Origin: Candidatus Methanophagales archaeon
GTDB lineage: Archaea; Halobacteriota; Syntropharchaeia; Alkanophagales; Methanospirareceae
Direction: 5' to 3'
Assembly (NCBI GenBank): GCA_003336485.1
Contig: QENH01000186.1
Span: 1 to 41,619, forward strand
DNA length: 41,619 bases
This document shows positions 1 to 8,150 of the stretch, in pieces. How positions within the stretch are numbered: position 1 is the first letter of the stretch; each line of letters opens with the position of its first letter. A program made the translations under genes and the position numbers. A model generated the notes under the pieces. It saw only the letters and a list, made by a program, of their open reading frames with translations, was not told the origin of the DNA and made no database searches.

Positions 1-5
1 ATAAG

Positions 6-1199
6 ATGAATATAAAATCACTGCAGCCAACTCCATTTAGTGATGACTTGTCTAATCCTCATGTCCACGTCGCTACGGGAGAAGGCGCATATGATAACAC
101 GAGAGCGGTTCTCGCACAAATCAACCTCGCTGCAGTTACGGGCAAGCGAGTTCTTCTAAAGCCGAATGCCGGCCGAATTGCCAGTCCCGAATCGGGCATC
201 ACAACCAACCCCCAGGTTGTAGCAGCAGCAATTGATCTGTTCCGCAAGGCAGGAGCAACTGTCGCTATTGGTGAGAGTCCAATAGCAGGAGTCAAAACAA
301 TGGCTGCGTTCGAAGCAACCGGTATTGCGTCTGTTGCTCGTGAGCGCAACTGTCCTTTGATTGATATGGACGCCCGGCAGCCAGTTCATGTGATCGTCGA
401 AGACGGCGTTGCTATATCTGCACTTACTGTCTGCCCGGAAGCGGTCGAGTATGACGTTGTCGTTTCAATCCCGGTAATGAAAACACACATGCACACGGTC
501 GTTACGCTCGCAGTGAAGAATATGAAAGGCTGTCTGTGGCGCCGTACAAAGATCGAGCTCCATATGCTACCCCAAATAGAGAATGTTTGTGATCGACCAC
601 TTAATATAGCTATTGCCGATATGTCATCCGTTCTTCGTCCACATCTATCGATTGTTGATGGCACTACAGGAATGGAAGGGCTGGGGCCTAGTGCAGGACA
701 GGCGAAGAAACTCGATCTTGTTGTGGCGGGGATAGATCCATTCGCAGCAGATGCGGTTGCATGCGCACTCATGGGACTGAATGCAGAAGATGTGCCACAC
801 CTGCGTATTGGCGCTGAGCGAGGATACGGCGTGATTGACATCTCCCGGATACATGTGAATCCTGCTACATGGCATGATTTTTGCTCGCCTTTTGAACGCC
901 CTCCCGAGAACTTATCGATACGGTTCCCCGGTGTCACAATACTTGATGAAAAGTCGTGCAGTGCCTGCCAGTCCACACTTTTTATGTTCCTGAAACGATA
1001 CGGAGATAAAGTGTTCAACTACTTCCCAGAGCAAAAGCAGGTTACTATTGCAATTGGGAAGGGGCATGAGTCGGTCCCATGCGGTACGCTCTGTATCGGT
1101 AACTGCACAGAACAGCACAAAAAGCGAGGTGTTTTTGTTTCCGGATGCCCGCCTGTAGCGAGTCAAATAATGAAAACGATCTCCGAACGTGATCTATAG
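6..1199 (+). CDS. DUF362 domain iron-sulfur protein
   Basis: This 397-residue protein matches the DUF362 family, whose members are cytoplasmic and often ferredoxin-like; their reaction is mostly unknown. The N-terminal part carries the family pattern LLKPNAG (about residues 50-56) followed by GESPIAG and VVSIPVMKTH, and the middle holds a conserved VDG..GMEGLGP stretch. Cysteines cluster at C318/C321 and C359/C363/C367, with one more in the GCPP motif near the C-terminus, which suggests Fe-S binding. The ATG lies only five bases inside the window, but the alignment-like start (a helix, then the HVATGEG motif) looks complete. The next gene downstream is a broken cytochrome on the other strand, so no operon can be read. 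Family assignment is firm; function is not. Confidence 0.8.
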   Translation: MNIKSLQPTPFSDDLSNPHVHVATGEGAYDNTRAVLAQINLAAVTGKRVLLKPNAGRIASPESGITTNPQVVAAAIDLFRKAGATVAIGESPIAGVKTMAAFEATGIASVARERNCPLIDMDARQPVHVIVEDGVAISALTVCPEAVEYDVVVSIPVMKTHMHTVVTLAVKNMKGCLWRRTKIELHMLPQIENVCDRPLNIAIADMSSVLRPHLSIVDGTTGMEGLGPSAGQAKKLDLVVAGIDPFAADAVACALMGLNAEDVPHLRIGAERGYGVIDISRIHVNPATWHDFCSPFERPPENLSIRFPGVTILDEKSCSACQSTLFMFLKRYGDKVFNYFPEQKQVTIAIGKGHESVPCGTLCIGNCTEQHKKRGVFVSGCPPVASQIMKTISERDL

Positions 1200-1244
1200 C
1201 ATAGTTTGATCGTATCACAAAACGTATACAGAGATACAGATATA

Positions 1245-1850
1245 TCAGTAATACGTATAATCCACCGCCACACCAGGCTCAGAATATATTGTTATACGCA
1301 GTCCGCCATTATCATTGGGAAATGCAAGTGGGCTAAAATCGCCATCTGCGATATGACATGCAACACAAACCGTATCAGTCTTGTAATCGCACCATCCATC
1401 TAAGCTTTCCATATTTGCGGTCAGGTTCTTGTGGCGGAAAGGAGCCCAGTTACCCTGTTGTGCATTCCAGGGCTCGCCACTTGCATATGCGTAACGGGCT
1501 CGATTTATGTGACAGTCTTCACAGTTCATATTAGCGGGATCACGATAGTGTATATTCCCGGGGGTCTCATATTCATTATAGATGTTCTGATGATACGAGG
1601 AATTGGTCGCCTTATTCCCGGGTAGGGCTGTATCATACCGGTTATGCTGTAGCTCATGTAGACCAGATGTGATCATGTATGTAGCTAAAGTGTAAGAATA
1701 ATATGAGAAATCAACTACCCATTCGCATTTCCTTTCCAATTCGATTTCATATTCCACTTCATCACCTCCGCTATTAGGATAATAATCAATAAAGACACAG
1801 CAATAACAACACAAATCCGCAACGATATGTGCACATCCCCTTTTTTTCAC
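1245..1850 (-). pseudogene. Small multiheme cytochrome c, frameshifted near its N-terminus
   Basis: The longest open frame (201 codons from a GTG) contains two c-type heme motifs, CEDCH (110-114) and CVACH (162-166), with several spare histidines, as in the cytochromes of anaerobic methanotrophs. Its first 45 residues are cysteine-rich and not hydrophobic, which is wrong for an exported cytochrome. The overlapping frame, starting at a GTG at 1834, instead encodes a convincing signal or anchor helix (ICVVIAVSLLIIILIAEVM), then runs into TAG a few codons after the reading would need to switch frame. The likely history is one frameshift, near 1715-1740, that separates the signal from the heme domain. 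Either the gene is dead or there is a sequencing error. Function would be electron transfer outside the membrane. Confidence 0.55.
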
Positions 1851-2086
1851 ATTGTATTATATGGCCCCTCCTTGCATTTGCCGAATAGAACTCATAGTCC
1901 ACTCCATATTGGCGTAATCCACGCCAGAGTTATTATGAGCCCACCCACAGAACCGGCTGCACTACCATTACCCATCCCTCAGGGATAACATACTATATAC
2001 CTACATACAACTATAAAAGAGCAATATAAGGTTCCATTCTAACATCTATGCAGATTTGAAATTTCACCGTCGTATTGCAAAAAAAG

Positions 2087-2665
2087 TCACCATATTTTAC
2101 CCTTATAGTGCCCTATTGCCGGGCAGCCCAGGCACTTGTTCTCTCTATAATAGGGACAATGACCTGGCTCAATATCCACACCACACGGGCTTCGCTCGAA
2201 TTGCCCCCTATTCATCCTTACTGGCATAACCACATCTTTTGCGGACGATATAACGATATTAAAATCAATTGATTGTACTTCCGGATGTAGACGCAAATGA
2301 TAATTCACAATAGCTTCCAGAGTCGCTACATTCTCGCTCACAAAGAACAAACACATATTGGTTTTTCCGCTTGTAATAAGCGCGTTTAGAAAGAACGGGC
2401 AGTCTTTGAACGTGTTGATTATCTCTGCCGAGTTGTTCACAGTAACATCTACCTTAGCAATGTAAAGCCCGACTTTAGTGAGATTCATACCTGTGATTTC
2501 TTCTACAAATCCCCTTTCTCTCAGTCGCTTTAACCGCGATGCAACTGAGGGTTGGGACAGTTTTACCTTGTCTCCTATGTCCTTCTGCGAAATCTTCGGG
2601 TTATTGAGAACAAGAGCAATAATTTTCTTGTCCTTTTCGTCCAGTTTTGGTTTCAAAGCATGCAT
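2087..2665 (-). CDS. Lrp/AsnC-family regulator with C-terminal four-cysteine motif
   Basis: The N-terminal 60 residues form the AsnC winged helix (LDEKDKKII, then ISQKDIGDKVKLSQPSVASRLKRL). Residues 65-145 form a RAM-like ligand or oligomerisation domain. Beyond this, the protein has a tail with C161, C170, C178 and C181 (CX8CX7CX2C), ending in KCLGCPAIGHYKGK. Standard Lrp proteins end near residue 150, so the tail is an addition; four cysteines in this layout are suited to an Fe-S cluster or zinc. The gene is divergent from hcp with only 173 bases between the start codons, so control of hcp-fsr by this protein is likely. A redox, NO or sulfite sensor role is inference. ATG at 2665 is chosen because the HTH begins eight residues later. 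Confidence 0.85.
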   Translation of the reverse strand: MHALKPKLDEKDKKIIALVLNNPKISQKDIGDKVKLSQPSVASRLKRLRERGFVEEITGMNLTKVGLYIAKVDVTVNNSAEIINTFKDCPFFLNALITSGKTNMCLFFVSENVATLEAIVNYHLRLHPEVQSIDFNIVISSAKDVVMPVRMNRGQFERSPCGVDIEPGHCPYYRENKCLGCPAIGHYKGKIW

Positions 2666-2793
2666 TTTTTACTCCACTTCTTCTCCATATACATACAATA
2701 AATATTCCTATACCGTTTGACATTATCCCCCAATTAGCCTATAGCATATAAGCAGATAAACCAAATATCCGATTTTTATAGGGCAATAACAAA

Positions 2794-2832
2794 GTATATA
2801 AGGCTAAACGTGTTATCTGTTCGTTACGAGGT
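2794..2832 (+). promoter_or_regulatory. hcp promoter (TATA box) and ribosome binding site
   Basis: GTATATAAGG at 2794-2803 is a good archaeal TATA box. It lies about 36-45 bases before the hcp ATG at 2839, leaving a short leader that contains GAGGT at 2828-2832, six bases before the ATG. The stretch between the box and the divergent regulator gene (2666-2793) is A/T rich and would hold the operator. Confidence 0.6.
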
Positions 2833-2838
2833 ATAAAA

Positions 2839-4143
2839 ATGGAAAATCTGGAAATGTTTTGTTATCAGTGCTCCCAGACGGCAAAAGGGACTGGGTGTAC
2901 AGTAAAAGGAGTATGCGGCAAAGAACCTACGGTGGCGCGACTGCAGGACAATCTAATATTTGCACTGAAAGGAATAAGTGCATATTTGTATCATGCGCGA
3001 GAGCTGGGATACACCGATCCCGAGATAGACGCTTTTGTTGAGGAAGCGTTCTACACAACGTTCACGAATGTTAACTTTGACGCGGGAGAACTGGTAGGGC
3101 TTGCAATAAAGGCAGGAGAGATGAACGTAAAGACGATGAGGCTCCTGAAGGAAGCCCATAACAAGTCTTTCGGTGTGCCAAAACCCACCAGTGTGCAGAC
3201 AGGTACAGTAAAAGGGCCGGGTATTATCGCTACGGGACACAGTATGAAAGCGCTTGTGGAATTGCTCAAACAAACAGAAGGAACAGGAATAAAAGTGTAC
3301 ACGCACTCGGAATTACTTCCTGCTCATGGTTATCCGGAGTTGAAGAAGTATAAGCATTTGGTGGGCAATCTAGGAAAATCGTGGACCGACCAGCGCAAAT
3401 TATTTGCTGAATTCTCCGGTGCTATTCTTGGGACAACAAACTGCGTTCTTATACCAAAAGAAGAATACAGAGACAGAATGTTCACAACAGGGCCTTGTAG
3501 ATTGCCCAATGTGAAGCATATGGCGGGATACGATTATACTGCTGTTATAGAGAAAGCGAAATCGTTGCCCGAGCTGGAAGAAAAAGCGGGTGAGGTCGTG
3601 TTAACTACGGGATTTTCAAAATCGGTGATTCTATCCCTGGCAGACAAGATTAAACAGTTGGTAGAAGAAGGAAAGATACGTCACCTCTTCCTCGTAGGTG
3701 GCTGTGATGCACCGACTGTGAAAATGGAATACTACCGCGAGTTTGTCACGCTTCTACCTAAGGATACTATTGTGCTTACGCTTGCATGTGGTAAATTCAG
3801 ATACAACGATTTGGATTTGGGCGAAATAGACGGCATTCCAAGACTTATTGATATAGGTCAGTGTAACGATGCGATAGATGCCATTGACGTTGCTGCCGCC
3901 CTTGCCGAGCTCTTTGGCATAGGAATAAATGAACTACCACTTACAATAGTCCTGAGCTGGATGGAGCAAAAAGCAGTAGCTATACTCTGGAGTCTGCTTT
4001 CGCTTGACGTCAAAGGCATATATCTGGGTCCCGTGCCTCCCGCGTGGGTGAATGGCGACATTTTAGCGGTCTTGATAGAAAAGTATGATTTGCACCTGAC
4101 CGGCAACCCGGAGGAGGACCTTAAGCAGATGCTGAGTGCGTAA
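2839..4143 (+). CDS. hcp: Hybrid cluster protein (hydroxylamine reductase / NO detoxification type)
   Basis: Cytoplasmic hybrid cluster protein, 434 residues. It is much shorter than the roughly 540-550 residues of class I/II enzymes and fits the short class III form found in archaea. The N-terminal cluster motif is C8-X2-C11-X8-C20-X5-C26. Recognisable hybrid-cluster regions follow: [14 protein letters not shown] (Glu ligand), [17 protein letters not shown] (the persulfide-cysteine region), [22 protein letters not shown] and [11 protein letters not shown]. The family reduces hydroxylamine in vitro and acts on NO or as an S-nitrosylase in characterised bacteria. Here it begins a two-gene unit with fsr, 37 bases apart, behind a divergent Lrp-type regulator with extra cysteines. 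Its physiological substrate in this organism is not shown by the sequence. Confidence 0.95.
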   Translation: MENLEMFCYQCSQTAKGTGCTVKGVCGKEPTVARLQDNLIFALKGISAYLYHARELGYTDPEIDAFVEEAFYTTFTNVNFDAGELVGLAIKAGEMNVKTMRLLKEAHNKSFGVPKPTSVQTGTVKGPGIIATGHSMKALVELLKQTEGTGIKVYTHSELLPAHGYPELKKYKHLVGNLGKSWTDQRKLFAEFSGAILGTTNCVLIPKEEYRDRMFTTGPCRLPNVKHMAGYDYTAVIEKAKSLPELEEKAGEVVLTTGFSKSVILSLADKIKQLVEEGKIRHLFLVGGCDAPTVKMEYYREFVTLLPKDTIVLTLACGKFRYNDLDLGEIDGIPRLIDIGQCNDAIDAIDVAAALAELFGIGINELPLTIVLSWMEQKAVAILWSLLSLDVKGIYLGPVPPAWVNGDILAVLIEKYDLHLTGNPEEDLKQMLSA

Positions 4144-4160
4144 GTAAGTAAGTAAGTAAA
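4141..4160 (+). repeat. TAAG tetranucleotide repeat at the hcp stop
   Basis: Four TAAG units and a final TAAA start at the hcp stop codon. Because the unit is four bases long, TAA occurs in all three frames within 12 bases, so the tract works as a stop in every frame. It sits in the 37-base gap before fsr. Length change here would alter hcp-fsr spacing without affecting either protein. Confidence 0.9.
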
Positions 4161-4180
4161 GAGAAGACACTGTAATATAT

Positions 4181-6103
4181 ATGGCAGATTATAACTGGTT
4201 TTTGAAGGATGAGATTGTTGATACAGGGATGTGTACATTCTGTGGTGCATGCGTTGCCGTCTGCCCAAACGACCGAATAGAGTTTGGGGAAGCAGGCCCC
4301 ACACTGAAGGAAGAATGTCCAAGAAACGGGCAGGGTGCTTGTAAGGACGTGTGTCAGCGGGTGATGACGTTTGCTTCTAAGATTAGTCCGAAGATCTTTG
4401 GATTCAAAGCAAAACCACCTGCACTGCTTGGACAGTATGAAACGGTGCTAGCGGCGCGTGCGACCGATGCTGCGATTCTAAAAGCAGGTCATGATGGTGG
4501 TGCTGTGACGGCTTTGCTGTCTTACTGCTTGGATCAGGGATTGGTAGATGGCGTGGTGGCAACAGGAGATATGGGAAAGCCGAGTTCTCGCGTTGTCCGG
4601 ACAAAAACGGAATTGCTGGAGACCGCGGGCTCGAAATATTCGGCGGTTCCCGTACTCGCGGCAATCAAGGATGCAGGCGATATAACGAATGCTGCTGTGG
4701 TCGGGCTGCCATGTCATGTCTATGGCGTGAGAAAAACACAGTTCTTCCCTGGACTTATGGCACATGGATATGAAGTTGGCGAAAACGGTGAGCGGATCAA
4801 AGTACCGAACATAGCATATGTCATTGGCTTGTTCTGTACCGAGAACTTCAATTACGATAAATTAACCAGATTCCTGGCAGAAAAGGATGTGGACATCAGT
4901 AAGGTCAGAAAAGCCCGCATACATCTTGATGAACTGGTCGTTATGACCGAAGAAGGCACTTATGAGTTTGATCTGGATGACCTGTGGGATGCTGGATGTG
5001 TCCAAGATGGCTGCGTCATCTGTAGGGACGCAGTCGCAAAACTCGCTGACGTTTCTGCTGGATTCATGGGTTCGGACAAAGGCTGGACCACGCTCATAGG
5101 AAGAACTGCTAAGGGCGTTGAATTGATCAATGCTGCGGAGAAAGCGGGATACATTGAGACGAAGCAAGACGTCCATCTTCACAGAATCGAAGAATTCGCA
5201 GGACTTAAGATGTTGCGGTTCAACTGGGAACTGAAGCGACGTCTTGATGCAGGCGAGAAAGTCACGTTCTACTGGGCTTGTGATTACCAGGGTGTTGTAG
5301 GCGAAATCAAAGGCACGTTCTATGTCAAGCTAAAAACTAATTCCGGGCTTACGACTGCGGATTATCTTGCAAAGGCGGCAGAACTCGCAAATAAGTACGG
5401 CGATGGAACAGTCGAACTTACAACCAGACAAAGCGTGGAGATACAGGGTGTTCCAGGTACGAAGGTGGATAAACTGATGGCTGAGGTCTATGCCAGCGGA
5501 CTTGCAACTATCAGGATGGGCTATGTATCGTCATGTGTTGGTCTGGACTACTGCACAAAAGGGCTTGTCGAGACAAAGGAACTTTCAGGGGAGCTCACAA
5601 TGGCGTTTGCACAAAGATTGACGCCGCACAAGGTTAAGATCGGTATTTCCGCTTGTCCCAATGACTGCAGCAGGGCAAAACGCCACGACATCGGGCTTGT
5701 GGGTCAGGTTCGTCCAGAAGTAGACGAAGAGAAGTGCAATGGTTGCGGACGATGTGCAGAACTGTGCAGGGTGGATGCAATCTCTATTGTGCATGGTAAA
5801 TCGGTAATTGACCGCGACAAGTGCATTTCCTGCGGAGGGTGCATCCGAGGCTGTCCACACGAGGCTGTGATCGAGACGGAGCGAGGATACACGATGTGGA
5901 TCGGAGGCAACGATGCAAGAAGACCGGCCGACGGCATAATGTTAAAGTCGTTCTGCACGAAAGATGAGATTCCGGGGTTGGTTGATGCCGTTGCGAAGAC
6001 GTTAGTCAAATACAAGACAAAACCGGGTCGGGAGAGGCTTGGAAACGTGATAAATAATGTCGGTGAGGGTAAGTTTATTAAGGAGGTGCTTGATTTGGTG
6101 TAA
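4181..6103 (+). CDS. fsr: F420-dependent sulfite reductase (Fsr)
   Basis: 640 residues with the characteristic Fsr fusion. The N-terminal half is an FrhB/FpoF-like F420H2 dehydrogenase module: a ferredoxin motif C18-X2-C21-X2-C24-X3-C28, further cysteines at 46, 54 and 58, and the FrhB motif LPCHVYGV. The C-terminal half is a dissimilatory-type sulfite reductase: TTRQSVEIQGV, the siroheme-[4Fe-4S] ligand set C452-X5-C458 and C492-X3-C496 (CPNDC), then an inserted two-cluster ferredoxin (C519/522/525/529 and C548/551/554/558). The known reaction is F420H2-driven reduction of sulfite to sulfide, used for sulfite detoxification or assimilation in methanogens; homologues (Fsr groups I and II) occur in ANME archaea, where the substrate is less certain. 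Cytoplasmic; co-directional with hcp. No clear Shine-Dalgarno precedes the ATG, so translation may depend on hcp. Confidence 0.95.
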   Translation: MADYNWFLKDEIVDTGMCTFCGACVAVCPNDRIEFGEAGPTLKEECPRNGQGACKDVCQRVMTFASKISPKIFGFKAKPPALLGQYETVLAARATDAAILKAGHDGGAVTALLSYCLDQGLVDGVVATGDMGKPSSRVVRTKTELLETAGSKYSAVPVLAAIKDAGDITNAAVVGLPCHVYGVRKTQFFPGLMAHGYEVGENGERIKVPNIAYVIGLFCTENFNYDKLTRFLAEKDVDISKVRKARIHLDELVVMTEEGTYEFDLDDLWDAGCVQDGCVICRDAVAKLADVSAGFMGSDKGWTTLIGRTAKGVELINAAEKAGYIETKQDVHLHRIEEFAGLKMLRFNWELKRRLDAGEKVTFYWACDYQGVVGEIKGTFYVKLKTNSGLTTADYLAKAAELANKYGDGTVELTTRQSVEIQGVPGTKVDKLMAEVYASGLATIRMGYVSSCVGLDYCTKGLVETKELSGELTMAFAQRLTPHKVKIGISACPNDCSRAKRHDIGLVGQVRPEVDEEKCNGCGRCAELCRVDAISIVHGKSVIDRDKCISCGGCIRGCPHEAVIETERGYTMWIGGNDARRPADGIMLKSFCTKDEIPGLVDAVAKTLVKYKTKPGRERLGNVINNVGEGKFIKEVLDLV

Positions 6104-6230
6104 TTCATAGAGTCCCGAACGAAATGCGCGTGTTTCGGCGGTGCGTTTAAAATGTAACAATTTCATCATCAATCTCTGTTTGCATTTGTTAGGGCACCAT
6201 ATTTTTTTGTCGTCTCCCGAGATTCACACG

Positions 6231-6869
6231 CTACAACCTTAGCGATTGTGCAGAAATCACAACAAAACATCCGCTACCATAACCGTCTTTAACAGGCTCA
6301 ATAGCGGTTATCTTTTCCGGGTTTTTGAAGATTGTTTGACAAATTCTGATATGACCGTAACCTAATTTTCTAACCCACTCCAAAACAGGATTAACCGAGT
6401 AAAAGTGAGCATATCTATAAAACTTACTATTCTTCTTCTTTAAGTCATAGACCTTGCCAAGAAAACTATCGCTATCTATCATTCCGATTATAATATTGCC
6501 GCCGGATTTAATAACTCTTGCTGATTCTTGGAGTGCCTGCATAGGATTGTGTAAAAAGCATATAGTTGTGGACATCAAAATAAAGTCGAAAGATGCATTA
6601 TCAAAAGGGAGTTCCTCTGCTTTTGCTTCATATACTGTTATTCCACGCTTTCTTGCAATATCCGCCATCGCTCTTGCTGGTTCTACACCAATTTGGATAC
6701 CAAGAGGAACCGCAAATCGCCCTGTGCCTACCCCTACCTCCAAACCTTTACGGTTTTTTGGTATGAACGTTCCTAAAGCCCGAACTTCTGACTTGTAGGC
6801 AAACCAGTGTTCACTAAACCACTCATCATATTCTTCTGCACCGTCTTCAAATATCTGATTTTCACTCAT
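6231..6869 (-). CDS. Class I SAM-dependent methyltransferase
   Basis: 212-residue cytoplasmic protein with the class I Rossmann methyltransferase layout: motif I GLEVGVGTGRFAVPLG (about residues 42-57), an acidic motif II region (YEAKAEELPFDNASFDFILM, residues near 78-97) and a post-motif segment (ESARVIKSGGNIIIGMID) typical of the Methyltransf_11 / UbiE-like group. The C-terminal part is variable and gives no substrate clue. It stands alone: fsr ends 127 bases away on the other strand, and a repeat element lies just behind its start. ATG at 6869 begins MSENQIF, the usual point before the first helix. Small-molecule methylation is the safest statement. Confidence 0.85.
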   Translation of the reverse strand: MSENQIFEDGAEEYDEWFSEHWFAYKSEVRALGTFIPKNRKGLEVGVGTGRFAVPLGIQIGVEPARAMADIARKRGITVYEAKAEELPFDNASFDFILMSTTICFLHNPMQALQESARVIKSGGNIIIGMIDSDSFLGKVYDLKKKNSKFYRYAHFYSVNPVLEWVRKLGYGHIRICQTIFKNPEKITAIEPVKDGYGSGCFVVISAQSLRL

Positions 6870-6997
6870 AGATGTTTATCCCTTTCAGTATAATATCTCC
6901 TTCATTGACACCAATATCATTAGCGATAACCCAGCACTTTGCCATTAGCAGGAAAAAAATAAGATGCTTTCATTGTATATAAGGTATATTTTCTCTA

Positions 6998-7058
6998 CCA
7001 CCGAGTACACCGAGAGCACCGAGTTATTTTCCCTCTGTCTCCTCTGTGGTCTCTGTGG
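6998..7058. repeat. Inverted repeat of the CCACNGAG family, copy A
   Basis: The left arm at 6998-7023 is built from 9-base steps (CCACCGAGT, ACACCGAGA, GCACCGAG). The right arm at 7033-7058 is its imperfect reverse complement (CTCTGTCTCC then TCTGTGGTCTCTGTGG). The arms could form a 26-base-pair imperfect hairpin with a 9-base loop. A second copy of the family lies at 8151-8237; together they bracket a block of decayed genes. Confidence 0.75.
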
Positions 7059-7093
7059 CTAATTAATCATTTTTGAATTTTTCTTGTTTGTAC

Positions 7094-7321
7094 TCAAAAT
7101 GTGACAACATTATCGCTACCGCTTATTACATCATACAAATCTTTCATCGTTGACAGTGGACACATCTCAGAACCTTCAGATTGCCGAATTTTTAGGCACA
7201 TGCCTCGGGCGAGTAAGAATACCTTTACTTCGTCGCCCTCATTCAATGCGAAATTGCCAAGCCGGAAAGCATTCCATACGGTTTCCGAATCATCCGAATA
7301 AATTACTATTCCTAACTTCAT
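7094..7321 (-). CDS. DsrE-family protein with internal deletion
   Basis: 75 residues. The N-terminus (YSDDSETVWNAFRLGNFAL, then DEVKVFLLARG) and the C-terminus (CLKIRQSEGSEMCPLSTM to the end DNVVTF) are typical of archaeal soluble DsrE-like proteins, which are normally about 105-120 residues long. The middle third, which in the family follows the FLLGKG turn and runs to ACGTCLK, is missing, and the join is in frame at ARG-MCLK. The frame is therefore open, but the fold has probably lost a strand and helix. Full-length relatives act in sulfur relay or bind sulfur at cysteines. The gene directly upstream is the frameshifted start of an FAD oxidoreductase, a partner often seen next to DsrE genes, so this looks like a decaying operon. 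Probably non-functional. Confidence 0.65.
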   Translation of the reverse strand: MKLGIVIYSDDSETVWNAFRLGNFALNEGDEVKVFLLARGMCLKIRQSEGSEMCPLSTMKDLYDVISGSDNVVTF

Positions 7322-7352
7322 TCTTTTTCATCCACCTTCAACCCACACTCAC

Positions 7353-7558
7353 CTATTTCATGCCTTCCATCACCTTGGCTGAAGCCTCTACTGTCGCTCT
7401 CTCTGCGGAGATATAAGGGGTCGCGCATCTCGCAAGAAATTCTCCTCTTCTCGTATCAACGTTACGTCCAACGAGGGCTCCATTCGCTTTGCCATCATCG
7501 CCGCTAATCCACCCATACCTGCGCATCCAACAACCACAAATTTATTTATCTTCGCCAT
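7353..7558 (-). pseudogene. Remnant of an FAD/NAD(P) disulfide oxidoreductase N-terminus
   Basis: From the ATG at 7558 the frame reads MAKINKFVVVGCAGMGGL, then AAMMAKRMEPSLDVTLIREEENFL, which is the Rossmann start of CoA-disulfide-reductase-like flavoproteins (a GXGXXG-like loop and an acidic end of strand 2). After that it drifts and stops at 7388-7390. Switching frame at that point restores RCATPYISAERATVEASAK, the expected continuation, until a stop at 7353-7355. So one frameshift plus loss of about 85 percent of the gene. It lies 31 bases upstream of the deleted DsrE gene in the same direction. Confidence 0.65.
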
Positions 7559-7937
7559 TTTTTTCTACCTATGCAAATCTTATGAATAATATATCTGCAC
7601 TCATGTATTTAAAAAAATTTCGTTTTGTTTCTTCTTCGGAAGTTTTTTTGCTCTTTTTCTTAAGATTTGAACATAGATTAACGCATATTGTATTTCTATT
7701 TTTTAGCTGGGTTTTCATTAAACCCCTAACTTCTTTAGGGAAAATCTTTTGTATCCTTAACAAGGTATTCTAAATTAATCCGTAAAAGGGGAAATTGTTG
7801 GAAAGCGTAAAGAGGTGTAACCATGACAGAAGAGCACGGGATAAGATAGCGGGACATTTCTGGCTGCATACCTAGAAGAAAGATAAGTCCTTCTGCATCA
7901 TTTGCTGCTTATCTAGTGATTGATAAAGGAACAGGAA
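7559..7937. other. Gap without a supported gene
   Basis: A/T-rich stretch. A 64-codon minus-strand frame at 7569-7763 has no recognisable domain and a lysine-rich composition that looks accidental. A small CCCTAA/TTAGGG dyad lies near 7725-7741. Short frames from 7820 on read partly protein-like but carry stops; see the remnant that follows. Confidence 0.5.
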
Positions 7938-8081
7938 ATGAAGGGCAAGTCACGGGGAGATGTGATGGATGCACTGCTTGAATAGTTTGGCGAGAAGAAC
8001 CCCGCGTATGGGTGTTTTACAAGAGTGAAATGTAATGGCGGGAAGAACTAAGAGATGCTGAGTGATATAGTCCAGGAGTGA
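7938..8081 (+). pseudogene. Unrecognised gene remnant with two in-frame stops
   Basis: From the ATG at 7938 the frame reads MKGKSRGDVMDALLE, TAG, FGEKNPAYGCFTRVKCNGGKN, TAA, EMLSDIVQE, TGA. The composition and flow across the stops look like a former small protein; I do not recognise the family. The stops are of two different kinds, which argues against recoding. Other frames in the same stretch are also partly open, so the call is weak. Confidence 0.25.
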
Positions 8082-8150
8082 GCCATATACAATTTTTGAT
8101 ATGGTATAAACCTACTACTGCGCATGTGTAATTTAGAACTCTATATGACC

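Noticed and set aside
386-1018. 210-codon minus-strand open frame inside the DUF362 gene
   Set aside because: Ser/Thr-rich shadow of a well-recognised plus-strand gene with no domain of its own.
2737-2785. GCCTATA ... TATAGGGC dyad as a regulator operator before hcp
   Set aside because: Arms of only 6-7 bases, over 30 bases apart in A/T-rich DNA; too weak to claim.
6998-7058. Periodic repeat that might be a short CRISPR array
   Set aside because: Nine-base periodicity inside a hairpin, no spacers, no cas genes.
7569-7763. 64-codon minus-strand frame in the gap after the flavoprotein remnant
   Set aside because: Lysine/Asn-rich, no motif, no ribosome binding site.
7983-8051. Pyrrolysine (TAG) readthrough in the remnant at 7.9-8.1 kb
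   Set aside because: A second in-frame stop is TAA and the frame has no recognisable methyltransferase; decay is simpler.
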